From positions 62,001 through 126,000 of the forward strand of contig JADFDQ010000003.1 of assembly GCA_018262705.1 (NCBI GenBank): DNA of 64,000 nt, in the 5' to 3' direction. Positions 18,409-27,298 of the stretch are shown here, piece after piece (the stretch's first letter is position 1; every line of letters starts with the position of its first letter). The DNA is from Xanthomonas sp. Its GTDB lineage: Bacteria; Pseudomonadota; Gammaproteobacteria; Xanthomonadales; Xanthomonadaceae. The notes below the pieces were generated by a model. It was not told the origin of the DNA and made no database searches. It saw only the letters and a list, made by a program, of their open reading frames with translations. The translations under genes were made by a program, and so were the position numbers.

Positions 18409-18498
18409 GGGCAGGCTTCCTGTCTGAGTTGGATACAAAGAGATACGGAAAACGGCGGTGAAACATGCCATGTTCACTGCGCCATGTTGCAAAGCCGT

Positions 18499-20229
18499 TC
18501 AGCGCTGCAGGCGGGAGCGCAACAGGCTGAGCAATTCCTGATTCTCGTTCGCGGTGAGTTCGCCTTCGCGATGTTTCTGCTGCAGCTCTTCCAGCCGTTG
18601 CTGCAGGACCTGGCGATTGAGCTGGGCGATCGCATCGAAAAATTCCGTGCGCCGTGCCGCCTCTTTGCCCGGCAGGTCGATCAGCGCGAGCCGCTGCAGC
18701 GATTCGGCTTCCCTGCGCTCTGCAAAATGCTCCAGCAGGCCGCCGGTGTTCAGGCCGGGACGATCCCGCAACAGCAGAACCAGTTCCGAAAACAGGTCGA
18801 TGCCGGGTTGCTGCAGGCCGGCGAAGGGGTAGGGCGGAACGAGTTCTTCGGCAAACTGCGGGTTTTGCAGCAGGTGCGTGATCGCGGTGCGCACGAGACT
18901 GGGGCGGCGCTCCGACGGCGGCCCGTGCCTGCGCTGAACCTGCGCCTGCGGCGGCCTTGACTGTACCGGGTGATCCGTCCGCATTCCGGTCAGTTCGTCC
19001 AACCGCTGGCGCATCAGGTCTGCGAAAGCACCGTCCGGAATCTGTGCCAGCAGCGGCTTGCAGCGTTCGGCCAGCCGCGCCTTGCCGTCGATACTGGACA
19101 GGTTCACGTCGGCAGTCAGATGATTGAAGAAAAATTCCGACAGCGGGGTGGCCTCGCGCAGATGCGCATCGAAGCCCTCCACGCCCTCCTTGCGCACCAG
19201 CGAATCCGGGTCCTCGCCGTCGGGTAGAAACAGGAACCATGCCTGCCTGCCGTCTTTCATGCGCGGCAATACCGACTCCAGCGCCTTCCATGCCGCGCTG
19301 CGGCCAGCGAGGTCGCCGTCGAAACAGAAGAACACGTCGGGCGCGTTGCGGAACAGCAGTTCAGCGTGCTCGGGCGTGGTGGCCGTGCCGAGCGTGGCCA
19401 CCGCCTGCGAGATGCCGTACTGCGCCAGCGCCACCACGTCCATGTAGCCTTCAACCACAATCAGCCGTTCCAATTTTTGGTTGGCCTGCCGCGCCTGCCA
19501 AAGGCCGTACAGTTCGCGGCCCTTGTGGAACAGCGGGGTTTCCGGCGAGTTGAGATATTTCGGCGAATCTTCTAGGTCGATCACGCGCCCGCCGAAGGCG
19601 ATCACCCGGCCGCGGCGGTCGTGGATCGGGAACATGAGGCGGTCGCGGAATTTGTCGTAGACGTGACCGCGGTCGTTTTTCGAAAACAGCCCGCCACGTT
19701 CCAGCAGATGCATGCGCTGCGGATCGCTGCCGAGCGCATCACGCAGTGCCGAGAATCCATCCGGCGCATAGCCGATGGCGTAGCGTTCGACGATCTCGGC
19801 GACGATGCCGCGCTGTTCCACATAGGCGCGCGCTTTTTCGCTGCGTGCAAGCTGACTGCGAAAAAAGGTCGCCGCCGCTTCCATCGCGCCGTACAGGTCG
19901 CGGGTCTCCGGATTGGCGTTGCGCTGCGCGGTGTCACGCGGCACGTCGACGCCGGCGCGTTTGGCCAGTTCCTCGACGGCATCGAGGAATTCGAGGCGGT
20001 CGTACTGGATCAGGAAACCGAGCGCTGAGCCGTGCGCGCCGCAGCCGAAGCAGTGATAGAACTGCTTGTTGGGCGAGACCGTGAAACTGGCGCTGCGTTC
20101 GTCGTGGAACGGACAGCGCGCCGCGTATTCCTTGCCCTGCCGTTTGAGCGGCACGCGCGCTGCGATCACCTCGACGATGTCGGTGCGCGCCAGCAGGTCA
20201 TCGATGAAGGCGTCGGGAATGCGGGCCAT
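18499..20229 (-). CDS. dnaG: DNA primase
   Basis: Makes the RNA primers for replication at the fork, working with DnaB helicase. It has 576 residues, the usual length. The CHC2 zinc finger is at the N-terminus (CPFHDER, then FHCFGCGAHG-like YHCFGCGAHG). The TOPRIM catalytic core includes LIVVEGYMDVVALAQYG with its Glu, and FCFDGDLAG with its Asp-x-Asp. The C-terminal third is the helicase-interacting domain. It is in the rpsU-yqeY-GNAT-dnaG series read on the reverse strand; rpoD does not follow. Confidence 0.97.
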   Translation of the reverse strand: MARIPDAFIDDLLARTDIVEVIAARVPLKRQGKEYAARCPFHDERSASFTVSPNKQFYHCFGCGAHGSALGFLIQYDRLEFLDAVEELAKRAGVDVPRDTAQRNANPETRDLYGAMEAAATFFRSQLARSEKARAYVEQRGIVAEIVERYAIGYAPDGFSALRDALGSDPQRMHLLERGGLFSKNDRGHVYDKFRDRLMFPIHDRRGRVIAFGGRVIDLEDSPKYLNSPETPLFHKGRELYGLWQARQANQKLERLIVVEGYMDVVALAQYGISQAVATLGTATTPEHAELLFRNAPDVFFCFDGDLAGRSAAWKALESVLPRMKDGRQAWFLFLPDGEDPDSLVRKEGVEGFDAHLREATPLSEFFFNHLTADVNLSSIDGKARLAERCKPLLAQIPDGAFADLMRQRLDELTGMRTDHPVQSRPPQAQVQRRHGPPSERRPSLVRTAITHLLQNPQFAEELVPPYPFAGLQQPGIDLFSELVLLLRDRPGLNTGGLLEHFAERREAESLQRLALIDLPGKEAARRTEFFDAIAQLNRQVLQQRLEELQQKHREGELTANENQELLSLLRSRLQR

Positions 20230-20255
20230 GGGGCTAGTCTAGTCGCGGTGGCGGG

Positions 20256-20753
20256 CTACAGCTCCTCGCGTGCGGCCAGCATGCGCAGGGCGTCGCCTTC
20301 CAGCCGCTGCAGCGTCCATTCGTCCATGCCCATGGCGCCGATGGCGCGGTAGAAATCGATCGCGGCGGTGTTCCAGTCCAGCACGCTCCACTCGAAGCGG
20401 GCGCAGTCGCGCTGCACCGCGATCCGCGCCAGCGCGGCCATCAGCTGCTTGCCCAATCCGACGCCGCGAAAGGCCGGGCGCACGAAGATGTCTTCCAGAT
20501 ACAGCCCACGTTTGCCGGTGAAGGTGCTGAAGTTGTGGAAGAACAGCGCGAAGCCGGCGGCGTGGTCGTCCACTTCGCCGATCAGCACTTCGGCGGCCGG
20601 ATGCGGGCCGAACAGCGATTCGCGCAGCCCTGCATCGGTGGCGACGGCGGTGTCGGCCAGCTTCTCGTATTCGGCCAGTTCGGCGATGAGTTTCCGAATC
20701 AACGGGACGTCGTCGGGCGTGGCGGGGCGGATGCTGACGACGGCGTCGTTCAT
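20256..20753 (-). CDS. GNAT acetyltransferase, SSAT-like
   Basis: Cytosolic acetyl-CoA-dependent N-acetyltransferase of 165 residues. The ATG at 20753 follows GGGAAG; the 17-residue extension upstream is encoded by a repeat unit and is not counted. The acetyl-CoA loop reads VRPAFRGVGLGKQLM, preceded by FHNFSTFTGKRGLYLEDIF and followed by WSVLDWNTAAIDFYRAIGA. These stretches closely resemble spermidine/spermine or thialysine acetyltransferases (SSAT family), so a polyamine or lysine-like amine is a plausible substrate. It interrupts the yqeY-dnaG pair and is flanked upstream by two REP units. Confidence 0.85.
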   Translation of the reverse strand: MNDAVVSIRPATPDDVPLIRKLIAELAEYEKLADTAVATDAGLRESLFGPHPAAEVLIGEVDDHAAGFALFFHNFSTFTGKRGLYLEDIFVRPAFRGVGLGKQLMAALARIAVQRDCARFEWSVLDWNTAAIDFYRAIGAMGMDEWTLQRLEGDALRMLAAREEL

Positions 20754-20767
20754 GGCTTCCCTTGAAT

Positions 20768-20840
20768 GTAGGAGCGCACCGCAGGGGCGCGATGCTTCCG
20801 GCAAAAAAAACGGCGTAGGAGCGCACCGCAGGGGCGCGAT
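20768..20840 (+). repeat. Tandem pair of REP-like units
   Basis: Two direct copies of GTAGGAGCGCACCGCAGGGG followed by CGCGAT (20768-20793 and 20815-20840) lie 47 bases apart, in a longer unit ending in CTTCCGGCAAAAA. The unit is an imperfect palindrome (GGAGCGC ... GGGGCGC). Further copies are near 39.7 kb and 62 kb. Confidence 0.85.
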
Positions 20841-20877
20841 ACTTCCGGCAAAAATCGGCGTAGGAATATGGATCGCT

Positions 20878-21324
20878 TTACGACGCCAGTTTCTGTTTCA
20901 CCAGCGTGCTCACCAGACCCATATCGGCCTTGCCTGCCAACGCCGGCTTGAGCGCGCCCATCAGCTTGCCCATGTCGGCTGCCGACGCGGCGCCGGTGGC
21001 TTTGATCGCCTTGTCGATTTCGGCAAGGATTGCGGCCTCGCCCAGCTTGGCCGGCAGATAGGCTTCAATCACGCCGTGTTCGTAGCGTTCCTGCGCGGCC
21101 AGATCCTCGCGACCGGCGGCTTCGTACTGGCTGATCGAGTCCTTGCGCTGCTTGAGCATTTTCTCCAGAACGGGGATCACCAGCGCGTCGGTCATCTCTA
21201 CGCGCTCGTCGACTTCCTTCTGCTTGATGGCGGCGTTGATCAGGCGAATGGTGCCCAAGCGGTTTTTTTCGCCGGCTTTCATCGCGGTCTTCATGTCGTC
21301 GGTCAGTTGCTGTTTCAGGCTCAT
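20878..21324 (-). CDS. yqeY: GatB/YqeY domain protein
   Basis: A 148-residue protein resembling the tRNA-binding tail of the GatB amidotransferase subunit. The ATG at 21324 follows GAGGA and begins MSLKQQLTDDMKTAMKAGEKNRLGTIR, a typical YqeY start; nine extra in-frame residues upstream are ignored. The C-terminal half includes AADMGKLMGALKP and the KADMGLVSTLVKQKL stretch. It lies between rpsU and dnaG in most proteobacteria. Its exact function has not been fixed. Confidence 0.93.
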   Translation of the reverse strand: MSLKQQLTDDMKTAMKAGEKNRLGTIRLINAAIKQKEVDERVEMTDALVIPVLEKMLKQRKDSISQYEAAGREDLAAQERYEHGVIEAYLPAKLGEAAILAEIDKAIKATGAASAADMGKLMGALKPALAGKADMGLVSTLVKQKLAS

Positions 21325-21425
21325 GGCTGGATCCTCGGGGAAGCGGCGCAATTCGATGCGCCCGTGGTGGATTTGCGGTGTTCCGGCAGCGGCGTCGGCT
21401 GCCGAATTGGCGGTCGGCAGAAATG

Positions 21426-21457
21426 CAAAAAGCCGGCTACGCTTGCGCGTGCCGGCT
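21426..21457 (-). terminator. Terminator/attenuator after rpsU
   Basis: Read on the reverse strand: stem AGCCGGC (21457-21451), a 13-base loop, GCCGGCT (21437-21431), then a short T run. In other bacteria a weak terminator after rpsU lets it be expressed more strongly than the distal dnaG, and this hairpin is in the right place for that. Confidence 0.85.
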
Positions 21458-21478
21458 CTAGGCGTCGCCCAATCGTGC

Positions 21479-21694
21479 TCAGTACAGGCGCTGGCGCTTG
21501 GTGACGTCGCGCGAAGAACGGCGCGCCTGGCGCTTCACGGCGGCGGCGGCTTTGCGCTTGCGCTCCTGGGTCGGCTTTTCGTAGAACTCGCGCTTGCGGG
21601 TTTCGGCCAGCACACCGGCCTTTTCGCAGGTGCGCTTGAAGCGGCGCAGGGCAAACTCGAACGGCTCGTTTTCGCGGACTTTGACGCTGGGCAT
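21479..21694 (-). CDS. rpsU: 30S ribosomal protein S21
   Basis: Small-subunit ribosomal protein near the 3' end of 16S rRNA, needed for efficient initiation. It has 71 residues from the ATG at 21694 ([20 protein letters not shown]), with the basic tail [19 protein letters not shown] expected of the family. The frame open upstream is leader. It starts the rpsU-yqeY-dnaG series and diverges from tsaD, the usual proteobacterial layout. Confidence 0.98.
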   Translation of the reverse strand: MPSVKVRENEPFEFALRRFKRTCEKAGVLAETRKREFYEKPTQERKRKAAAAVKRQARRSSRDVTKRQRLY

Positions 21695-21745
21695 TCGGAA
21701 ACTCTCGTGGTCTTGGGCCCGCCATTTCGTGGCGGGGAGCTGCGT

Positions 21746-21775
21746 ATGATAGCAGTACCGCCGGTTTGAGTGCAA
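21746..21775 (-). promoter_or_regulatory. rpsU: Sigma70-type promoter for rpsU
   Basis: On the reverse strand a -35 TTGCAC (21775-21770) and a -10 TATCAT (21751-21746) are separated by 18 bases. The -10 lies about 50 bases before the rpsU ATG. The -35 element is only about 10 bases from the tsaD start, so the divergent promoters must overlap. Confidence 0.6.
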
Positions 21776-21785
21776 GATTGTTCGG

Positions 21786-22811
21786 ATGAAAGTCTTGGGT
21801 ATCGAAACCTCCTGCGACGAGACCGGGGTGGCGGTCTACGACACGTCCCTCGGCGGTTCAGCCGGATTGCGCGCCCATGCGGTCTACAGCCAGATCGCAT
21901 TACACGCCGAATACGGCGGGGTGGTGCCGGAGCTGGCCAGCCGCGACCATGTGCGCAAATTGCTGCCGCTGATTCGGCAGACGCTTGGCGAGGCGAACCT
22001 GTCCCTGCGCGAGATCGACGGCGTGGCCTACACCGCCGGCCCCGGGCTGGTGGGTGCGCTGCTGGTCGGCGCGGCGGTCGGGCGTTCGCTGGCGTGGGCG
22101 CTGGAGGTGCCGGCCATTGGCGTCCACCACATGGAAGGCCACCTGCTGGCCCCGTTGCTCGAAGACGATGCGCCCGAGCCGCCGTTCGTGGCGCTGTTGG
22201 TGTCCGGTGGGCACACGCAATTGGTGGCGGTGGAGGCGATCGGTCGCTACCGGCTGCTGGGCGAAACCCTGGATGATGCGGCCGGCGAAGCCTTCGACAA
22301 GACCGCGAAAATGATGGGCTTGCCGTATCCGGGCGGGCCGCAGTTGGCAAAACTGGCCGAGCAGGGCACACCCGGCCGGTTCAAGTTCGTGCGGCCGATG
22401 ACCCAGCGGCCGGGGCTGGATTTCTCCTTCAGCGGATTGAAGACCCAGGTGCTGCTCGCGTGGCGCGACAGCGACCAGAGCGAGCAGACCCGCGCCGACA
22501 TCGCCCGCGGCTTCGAAGACGCGGTGGTCGATACGCTGGCGATCAAATGCGAGCGCGCGCTGGATGCCGCCGACAGCGATGTCTTGATCGTGGCCGGCGG
22601 GGTGGGTGCCAACAAGCGCCTGCGCGCACGGCTGGTCGAGAGGTGCGCGCAACGCGGCGGCCGCGCCTGTTTCCCGCGGCCTTCGCTGTGCACCGACAAC
22701 GGCGCGATGATTGCTTACGCCGGCGCGCTGCGGCTGGTCGCCGGCCAGCACGACGATGCCGCGATCCGCGCCGTGCCGCGGTGGGACATGGCGACGCTGG
22801 CGGCGGTGTAA
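21786..22811 (+). CDS. tsaD: tRNA N6-threonylcarbamoyladenosine transferase TsaD
   Basis: Transfers the threonylcarbamoyl group to A37 of ANN-decoding tRNAs, with TsaB and TsaE. It has 341 residues of the ASKHA ATPase fold. Marks: [19 protein letters not shown] at the start, the metal-binding pair of His in [39 protein letters not shown], and the C-terminal [14 protein letters not shown]. It is divergent from rpsU. The forward group tsaD-folB-SDR-PTPS follows. Confidence 0.97.
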   Translation: MKVLGIETSCDETGVAVYDTSLGGSAGLRAHAVYSQIALHAEYGGVVPELASRDHVRKLLPLIRQTLGEANLSLREIDGVAYTAGPGLVGALLVGAAVGRSLAWALEVPAIGVHHMEGHLLAPLLEDDAPEPPFVALLVSGGHTQLVAVEAIGRYRLLGETLDDAAGEAFDKTAKMMGLPYPGGPQLAKLAEQGTPGRFKFVRPMTQRPGLDFSFSGLKTQVLLAWRDSDQSEQTRADIARGFEDAVVDTLAIKCERALDAADSDVLIVAGGVGANKRLRARLVERCAQRGGRACFPRPSLCTDNGAMIAYAGALRLVAGQHDDAAIRAVPRWDMATLAAV

Positions 22812-22886
22812 CCGAAGCGAACCGGGTTCGGAAATCGGGCGTGAAGCGACGACGCCGCGCCGACGCGCTGCGGGTATCCTGTGGCC

Positions 22887-23249
22887 ATGACCGACACCGT
22901 TTTCATAGAAGGCCTGCGCCTCGACGCCCTGATCGGCGTCCACGACCGCGAGCGCCACGCGCCGCAACTGTTGCTGCTGGATGTCCGCATGCGTTTCGAT
23001 GTGCGCGTCGCCGCCGTCAGCGACACCCTCGTCGACGCGCTCGATTACGAATCGATCAGCCAGCGGCTGACCGACTTCGCGGCGCAGACGGATTTCATGT
23101 TGATCGAAACCCTGGCCGAAGGCTGCGCGACGCTCGTGCTCGAAGAATTTGGCGCCAAGGGCGTGTGGCTGAAGCTGTCCAAGCCCGGCGCTTTGCCCAA
23201 CGCGACCGCGGCGGGCGTCGAAATCCAGCGCGGGAGTTTCGGCGAATGA
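22887..23249 (+). CDS. folB: Dihydroneopterin aldolase
   Basis: Cleaves 7,8-dihydroneopterin to 6-hydroxymethyl-dihydropterin and glycolaldehyde in folate synthesis. From the ATG at 22887 it has 120 residues; a GTG six bases upstream is possible. Family stretches are MTDTVFIEGLRLDALIGVHDRER, DALDYESISQRL and LIETLAEGCATLVLEEF, and the C-terminal KLSKPGALPNA contains the catalytic Lys region. Its stop overlaps the ATG of the next gene (ATGA), the start of a tightly coupled series. Confidence 0.94.
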   Translation: MTDTVFIEGLRLDALIGVHDRERHAPQLLLLDVRMRFDVRVAAVSDTLVDALDYESISQRLTDFAAQTDFMLIETLAEGCATLVLEEFGAKGVWLKLSKPGALPNATAAGVEIQRGSFGE

Positions 23250-23950
23250 GCGTGGTGCTGGTCACCGGCGCCTCGCGCGGAATCGGACGCGCGATCGTCG
23301 AACGCTTTGCACGCGAACACCATCACGTCATCGCCTGTGCGCGCGGCCAGCAAGGACTGGATGCGCTGTCCGCCGAGGTCGCGGGCATCGAATGCATCCC
23401 CTGCGACATGCGCGACGGCGCAGCGGTCGATGCGTTGGCTCGCAGCGTGCAAGAACGCCACGGTGCGGTCGACTTATTGGTCAACAATGCCGGCGCGTTC
23501 CAGCCCGGAAGCATTGCCGACGAAGCCGACGGCGTGCTGGAAGCCATGCTGCAAGCCAACCTGTTCGGCGCCTACCGGCTGACCCGACGGCTGCTGCCGG
23601 CGATGCGGGCGCGCCGCAGCGGCATGGTGCTCAACGTCTGCAGCACGGCTTCGATTGCGGCCTATCCCAACGGCGGCTCCTACAGCATCGCCAAGCACGC
23701 GCTGTACGGATTCACCCGCAACCTGCGCGAGGAAATGAAGCCGCACGGGGTGCGCGTGGTGGCGCTGCTGCCGGGCGCGACCCACACCGATTCCTGGGCC
23801 GGCGTGGCGCTGCCGCCGGAGCGCTTCATGCCTGCGCAGGACGTGGCGGAAATGGCGTGGGCGGCGTGGTCGCTGTCGCCGCGCAGCGTGGTCGAAGACA
23901 TCCTGCTGCGGCCGCAGCTGGGCGACATCGGGGAGGCCGATTTCCAGTGA
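23246..23950 (+). CDS. Short-chain dehydrogenase/reductase in a pterin gene group
   Basis: A 234-residue classical SDR. The NAD(P) loop is TGASRGIG (residues 7-14), the NNAG motif is at 80-83, and the catalytic Tyr146 and Lys150 are in SYSIAKHALYGF. The basic residue after TGAS (Arg11) is often seen in NADPH-using members. It overlaps folB on one side and the pterin-synthase homologue on the other by four bases each. This position suggests a pterin or folate-related carbonyl substrate, as for sepiapterin reductase or FolM, but no substrate motif proves it. Confidence 0.85.
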   Translation: MSVVLVTGASRGIGRAIVERFAREHHHVIACARGQQGLDALSAEVAGIECIPCDMRDGAAVDALARSVQERHGAVDLLVNNAGAFQPGSIADEADGVLEAMLQANLFGAYRLTRRLLPAMRARRSGMVLNVCSTASIAAYPNGGSYSIAKHALYGFTRNLREEMKPHGVRVVALLPGATHTDSWAGVALPPERFMPAQDVAEMAWAAWSLSPRSVVEDILLRPQLGDIGEADFQ

Positions 23951-24441
23951 ACGAGAAGGTCACCATTCGTCTGGCCAAACAGAACATGAAGTTCTCGGCC
24001 GGCCACTTCACGATTTTTTCGGCGACCGAACGCGAACGCCTGCACGGCCACAATTTTGTCGTCGAAGTGGATCTTCATGCGCGGATGTCTGGCAATGGCT
24101 TGTGCTTCGACTACGGCATCTACAAAGACCGCATCGTCGCCCTGTGCCGCGAACTCAACGAATGGATGATTTTGCCGACGCGCTCGCCGCATCTGCGGAT
24201 CGAAGAGGACCCTGAGCACGTGATCGCGGTGTTCGCCGGCAAGCGCATTCCGTTTCTGCGTGAGGATGTGAAGCTGCTGCCGATCGAGAACGCGACGCTG
24301 GAAGAATTCGCCGGCTGGTTGCTGCTGCGGCTGGGCGAGGATCGCGAGGCGCTGCGCCAGCACGCCATCGAGGACATCGAGGTGCGCGTGTCCTCGGGGC
24401 CGGGACAGAGCGCGGGGCGGCGCGCGAGCTTCGGCGCATGA
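23947..24441 (+). CDS. 6-pyruvoyl-tetrahydropterin synthase / QueD family protein, ExxHGH type
   Basis: COG0720 family enzyme acting on dihydroneopterin triphosphate or a derivative. The GTG at 23947 overlaps the SDR stop (GTGA) and gives 164 residues, longer than the 120 of E. coli QueD. Zinc ligands are His20 (FSAGHF), His33 and His35 (LHGH). The catalytic Cys found four residues before HGH in QueD is absent; Glu30 makes an ExxHGH motif instead, as described for the PTPS-III subgroup that makes 6-hydroxymethyl-dihydropterin. No queC, queE or queF is nearby, so a queuosine role is not supported. Its relation to the adjacent folB is open. Confidence 0.82.
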   Translation: MNEKVTIRLAKQNMKFSAGHFTIFSATERERLHGHNFVVEVDLHARMSGNGLCFDYGIYKDRIVALCRELNEWMILPTRSPHLRIEEDPEHVIAVFAGKRIPFLREDVKLLPIENATLEEFAGWLLLRLGEDREALRQHAIEDIEVRVSSGPGQSAGRRASFGA

Positions 24442-25625
24442 GTGCGGATATTCCCGAGCCCGAGGCAGCCGCGCAGGCCCACAGCGCGCATCTGCGAAAT
24501 GCCATCCGCGAACAGATCATCGCCGCCGGCGGCAAGATGCCGCTGTGGAAATTCATGGAACTGGCGCTGTACGCGCCGGGCTTGGGCTACTACAGCGCCG
24601 GGGCGGACAAATTCGGCGCCGGCGGCGATTTCATCACCGCGCCGGAGCGCGCGCCGCTGTTCTCGCAGTGCGTGGCGCACGCGTTGGCGCCGGTGCTGCG
24701 GCAGGTCGGCGATGACGCGGTGTTCGTGGAACTGGGCGGCGGCAGCGGCGCGTTTGCCGAAGCATGCCTGAAGACGCTGCAGACCATCGGCACGCTGCCG
24801 AAGCGCTACGCCATCCTCGAACCCAGCGCGGATCTGCGCCAGCGTCAGCAGGCGCGGCTGCGCGATGCGCTTGCGCCGGAATTGTTCGACCGCGTGGACT
24901 GGCTCGACGGCCCGATGGCAGAACCGTGGGACGGCGTGCTGTTCGCCAACGAGGTGATCGACGCGCTGCCGGCCTCGCGCTTCGTGGTGCGCGCTGGACA
25001 GGTGTTTGAAGAATGCGTGGCGCTGGACGGCGAAGGGCGTTTCATCCGAGGCGCGCAGCCGGCCGATGCGATGCTCGCCTCCGCAGTGCGCCAGGTCGAA
25101 GCGCAGCTTCCGGAACCGTTTGCCGACGGCTACCGCAGCGAAGTGCTGGTGCAACTGCCGTATTGGGTGCAGGCGGTGGTCGGCGAAATGCGTCGCGGCG
25201 CGCTGCTGTTCGTCGATTACGGCTATGCCCGCAGCGAGTTTTACCTGCCCGAGCGCAGCGACGGCACCTTGCGCGCGTTTCGTCGGCAGCGGATGACCAC
25301 GGACGTGTTCGCCTGGCCCGGTTTGCAGGACATCACCGCATCCGTCGATTTCACGGCGCTGGCCGAAGCCGGCGTGGGTGCAGGCTTCGAGTTCGCCGGC
25401 TACTGCTCGCAGGCCAGCTTCCTGCTCGGCAATGGGCTGGATCAGTGCTTGACCGAAGCAGAGGCGAAGGCCGATGGCGAAGCCGCGCGTTACGGGCTGC
25501 ATCAGCAGGTCAAACTGTTGACCTTGCCCTCCGAGATGGGCGAGCGCTTTCAGGCGATGGGCTTCCAGCTTGGCGTCGACTTCGATGCGGCGTTTCCCAT
25601 TGGCGACCTGAGCCACCGGCTGTGA
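24438..25625 (+). CDS. SAM-dependent methyltransferase, MidA/NDUFAF7 family
   Basis: A 395-residue class I methyltransferase-like protein. In eukaryotes the family (NDUFAF7) methylates an Arg of a complex I subunit during assembly; bacterial members are mostly unassigned. Marks: KMPLWKFMELALYAPGLGYYSAG, FGAGGDFITAPERAPLFSQC, the SAM site VELGGGSGAFAEACL, GVLFANEVIDALPASRF and GALLFVDYGYARSEFY. It overlaps the preceding gene by four bases and the following VanZ-like gene by four bases, so it is in the same transcript. No nuo gene is in the window. Confidence 0.9.
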   Translation: MSADIPEPEAAAQAHSAHLRNAIREQIIAAGGKMPLWKFMELALYAPGLGYYSAGADKFGAGGDFITAPERAPLFSQCVAHALAPVLRQVGDDAVFVELGGGSGAFAEACLKTLQTIGTLPKRYAILEPSADLRQRQQARLRDALAPELFDRVDWLDGPMAEPWDGVLFANEVIDALPASRFVVRAGQVFEECVALDGEGRFIRGAQPADAMLASAVRQVEAQLPEPFADGYRSEVLVQLPYWVQAVVGEMRRGALLFVDYGYARSEFYLPERSDGTLRAFRRQRMTTDVFAWPGLQDITASVDFTALAEAGVGAGFEFAGYCSQASFLLGNGLDQCLTEAEAKADGEAARYGLHQQVKLLTLPSEMGERFQAMGFQLGVDFDAAFPIGDLSHRL

Positions 25626-26032
25626 GCGCGCGCCATCGGCCGGTTGGACGTTCGCTCAAGCCGTTCCAGCGGCCGTGGCTGTGGGCCGGGCTGTGGATGC
25701 TGGCCATTGCCGTCGTGGTGTTCGGTTCGCTGCTGCCGGCGCGCGATCTGCCATCGGTCGGCCTGAGTGATAAATGGGAACACTTCCTCGCCTACGCCGC
25801 GCTCGCGGCAGGCGCGGTGCAGCTGTTCCAGCGCCGCCTGTCGTGGGGCTTCATCTGCATGTTGCTGGTGCTGCTCGGGATCGGGTTGGAATACGCGCAG
25901 GGCGCGATGGACATGGGGCGCATGGCGGATCGAAACGATGCTCTGGCCAACACCATCGGCGTGCTGATCGGCCTTGCGACCGCGTTGACGCCGCTGCGCG
26001 ATCTGCTGCTACGTCTCGACCGCCGCCTGTGA
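25622..26032 (+). CDS. VanZ-like family membrane protein
   Basis: A 136-residue protein with about four hydrophobic helices. The GTG at 25622 overlaps the preceding stop (GTGA). The VanZ-like signature is seen in [22 protein letters not shown] and [20 protein letters not shown], where the Asp/Lys/His and the Asp-x-x-x-Asn-x-x-Gly residues match the family. The function of stand-alone VanZ-like proteins is unknown; teicoplanin resistance should not be inferred. Its last 24 bases overlap the convergent cca gene. Confidence 0.85.
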   Translation: MSARHRPVGRSLKPFQRPWLWAGLWMLAIAVVVFGSLLPARDLPSVGLSDKWEHFLAYAALAAGAVQLFQRRLSWGFICMLLVLLGIGLEYAQGAMDMGRMADRNDALANTIGVLIGLATALTPLRDLLLRLDRRL

Positions 26033-27268
26033 GCGCGCCTGCGCGATGGCCGCTATCCGTGCATTTGCCAAGGCTTCGCCGAACGCCGGCCCGCTGAGAC
26101 CGGGGACGGCGACGTCCTGCGCGCGCACCGCCAGCGCCGCCGCGTGCAGACAACGCAGCAGCGCGGCCTGCGGATAGGGCGAGTCTTCCAGACCCGAACG
26201 TCCGTGGCGATCGGCTTCGCTGACCGTGGCCAGTCGGTCGATGCGCTCGGGCTTGCGGAAGCCGTCGCAGCGAACGATCAGCGCGTGCACGGTCGCCGGC
26301 CGCAGTTCGGCCATCCGATGCACGTTCAGATGTTCGCGTGCGCAGATCACGGCGAGATCGCGGTGCTCCAGCGGCACCCGTAGCCGCGCGCACAGCGCCT
26401 GTACTGGTTCAATGCCCCGCTGCTCGTGCTGGACATGACGCGGCCATTCGGCTTTCGGCGTGAGCGCCTTGCCGAGATCGTGGCACAGCGCCGCAAAGCC
26501 GATCAGATCGTCGCCCGGAGCGAGCGTTGCGGCCATGTCGCAGACCAGTTCGACGTGAATCCCGGTGTCCACTTCCGGGTGATAGTCGGCGCGCTGCGGC
26601 ACGCCATAGAGCGCATCGACCTCGGGCAGGATCACATGCAGCGCAGCGCAATCACGCAGTGTCTTCAGAAAGGCCGATGGCGTCGCACTGCGCAGCGCCT
26701 TCGCCAATTCCTGCCAGATCCGTTCCGGCACCAGTTCCGACAATTCGCCGCTGGCGGCGATTTCCCGCATCAGCGCCAGCGTTTCCGGCGCAACGGAAAA
26801 TCCGAGCCCGGCGAAACGTGCCATGAAGCGCGCCGCCCGCAGCACCCGCAGCGGGTCTTCCGAAAACGCATCGCCGACGTGGCGCAGCACGCGCCGTTCA
26901 ATGTCGCCTGCGCCGCCAAAGGGATCGACAAGATTCCCGTCGGCGTCGCGTGCGATGGCGTTGATGGTGAAATCGCGCCGGCGCAGATCTTCTTCCAGCG
27001 TGACCGACGGATCGGCGTGCACCACAAACCCGGTGTAGCCGCGCCCCGACTTGCGCTCGGTGCGCGCCAGCGCGTATTCCTCGCCGCTGTCCGGATGCAG
27101 GAACACCGGAAAGTCCCGCCCGACCTGCTTGAACCCGGCATCCAGCATGTCCTGCACGCTGGCCCCGACCACCACCCAGTCGCGGTCGCCCGCCGGCAGC
27201 CCCAGCAGCGCATCGCGCACCGCACCGCCGACGAGGTAGGTGCGGGAGTGGGCGGGCAGGTGGGGCAT
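26009..27268 (-). CDS. cca: Multifunctional CCA tRNA nucleotidyltransferase
   Basis: Adds or repairs the 3' CCA of tRNAs; gammaproteobacterial members also have phosphatase and 2',3'-cyclic phosphodiesterase activity in an HD domain. It has 419 residues. The class II nucleotidyltransferase head shows [25 protein letters not shown] and the [13 protein letters not shown] motif. [23 protein letters not shown] follows, and the HD motif is in [14 protein letters not shown]. It ends inside the VanZ-like gene on the other strand. In relatives cca is usually close to slt; here a DUF262 gene separates them. Confidence 0.96.
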   Translation of the reverse strand: MPHLPAHSRTYLVGGAVRDALLGLPAGDRDWVVVGASVQDMLDAGFKQVGRDFPVFLHPDSGEEYALARTERKSGRGYTGFVVHADPSVTLEEDLRRRDFTINAIARDADGNLVDPFGGAGDIERRVLRHVGDAFSEDPLRVLRAARFMARFAGLGFSVAPETLALMREIAASGELSELVPERIWQELAKALRSATPSAFLKTLRDCAALHVILPEVDALYGVPQRADYHPEVDTGIHVELVCDMAATLAPGDDLIGFAALCHDLGKALTPKAEWPRHVQHEQRGIEPVQALCARLRVPLEHRDLAVICAREHLNVHRMAELRPATVHALIVRCDGFRKPERIDRLATVSEADRHGRSGLEDSPYPQAALLRCLHAAALAVRAQDVAVPGLSGPAFGEALANARIAAIAQARSQAAVET

Positions 27269-27298
27269 GGAATGGCTCGGCGTCCAGGTGGCGGTTGC

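Noticed and set aside
23947-24441. Assignment of the pterin enzyme as QueD of queuosine synthesis
   Set aside because: The QueD Cys before HGH is missing, the protein is longer, and no other queuosine gene is adjacent.
25622-26032. Glycopeptide resistance role for the VanZ-like protein
   Set aside because: Only the general VanZ-like membrane fold is seen, with no van genes; stand-alone members are common in Gram-negative bacteria.
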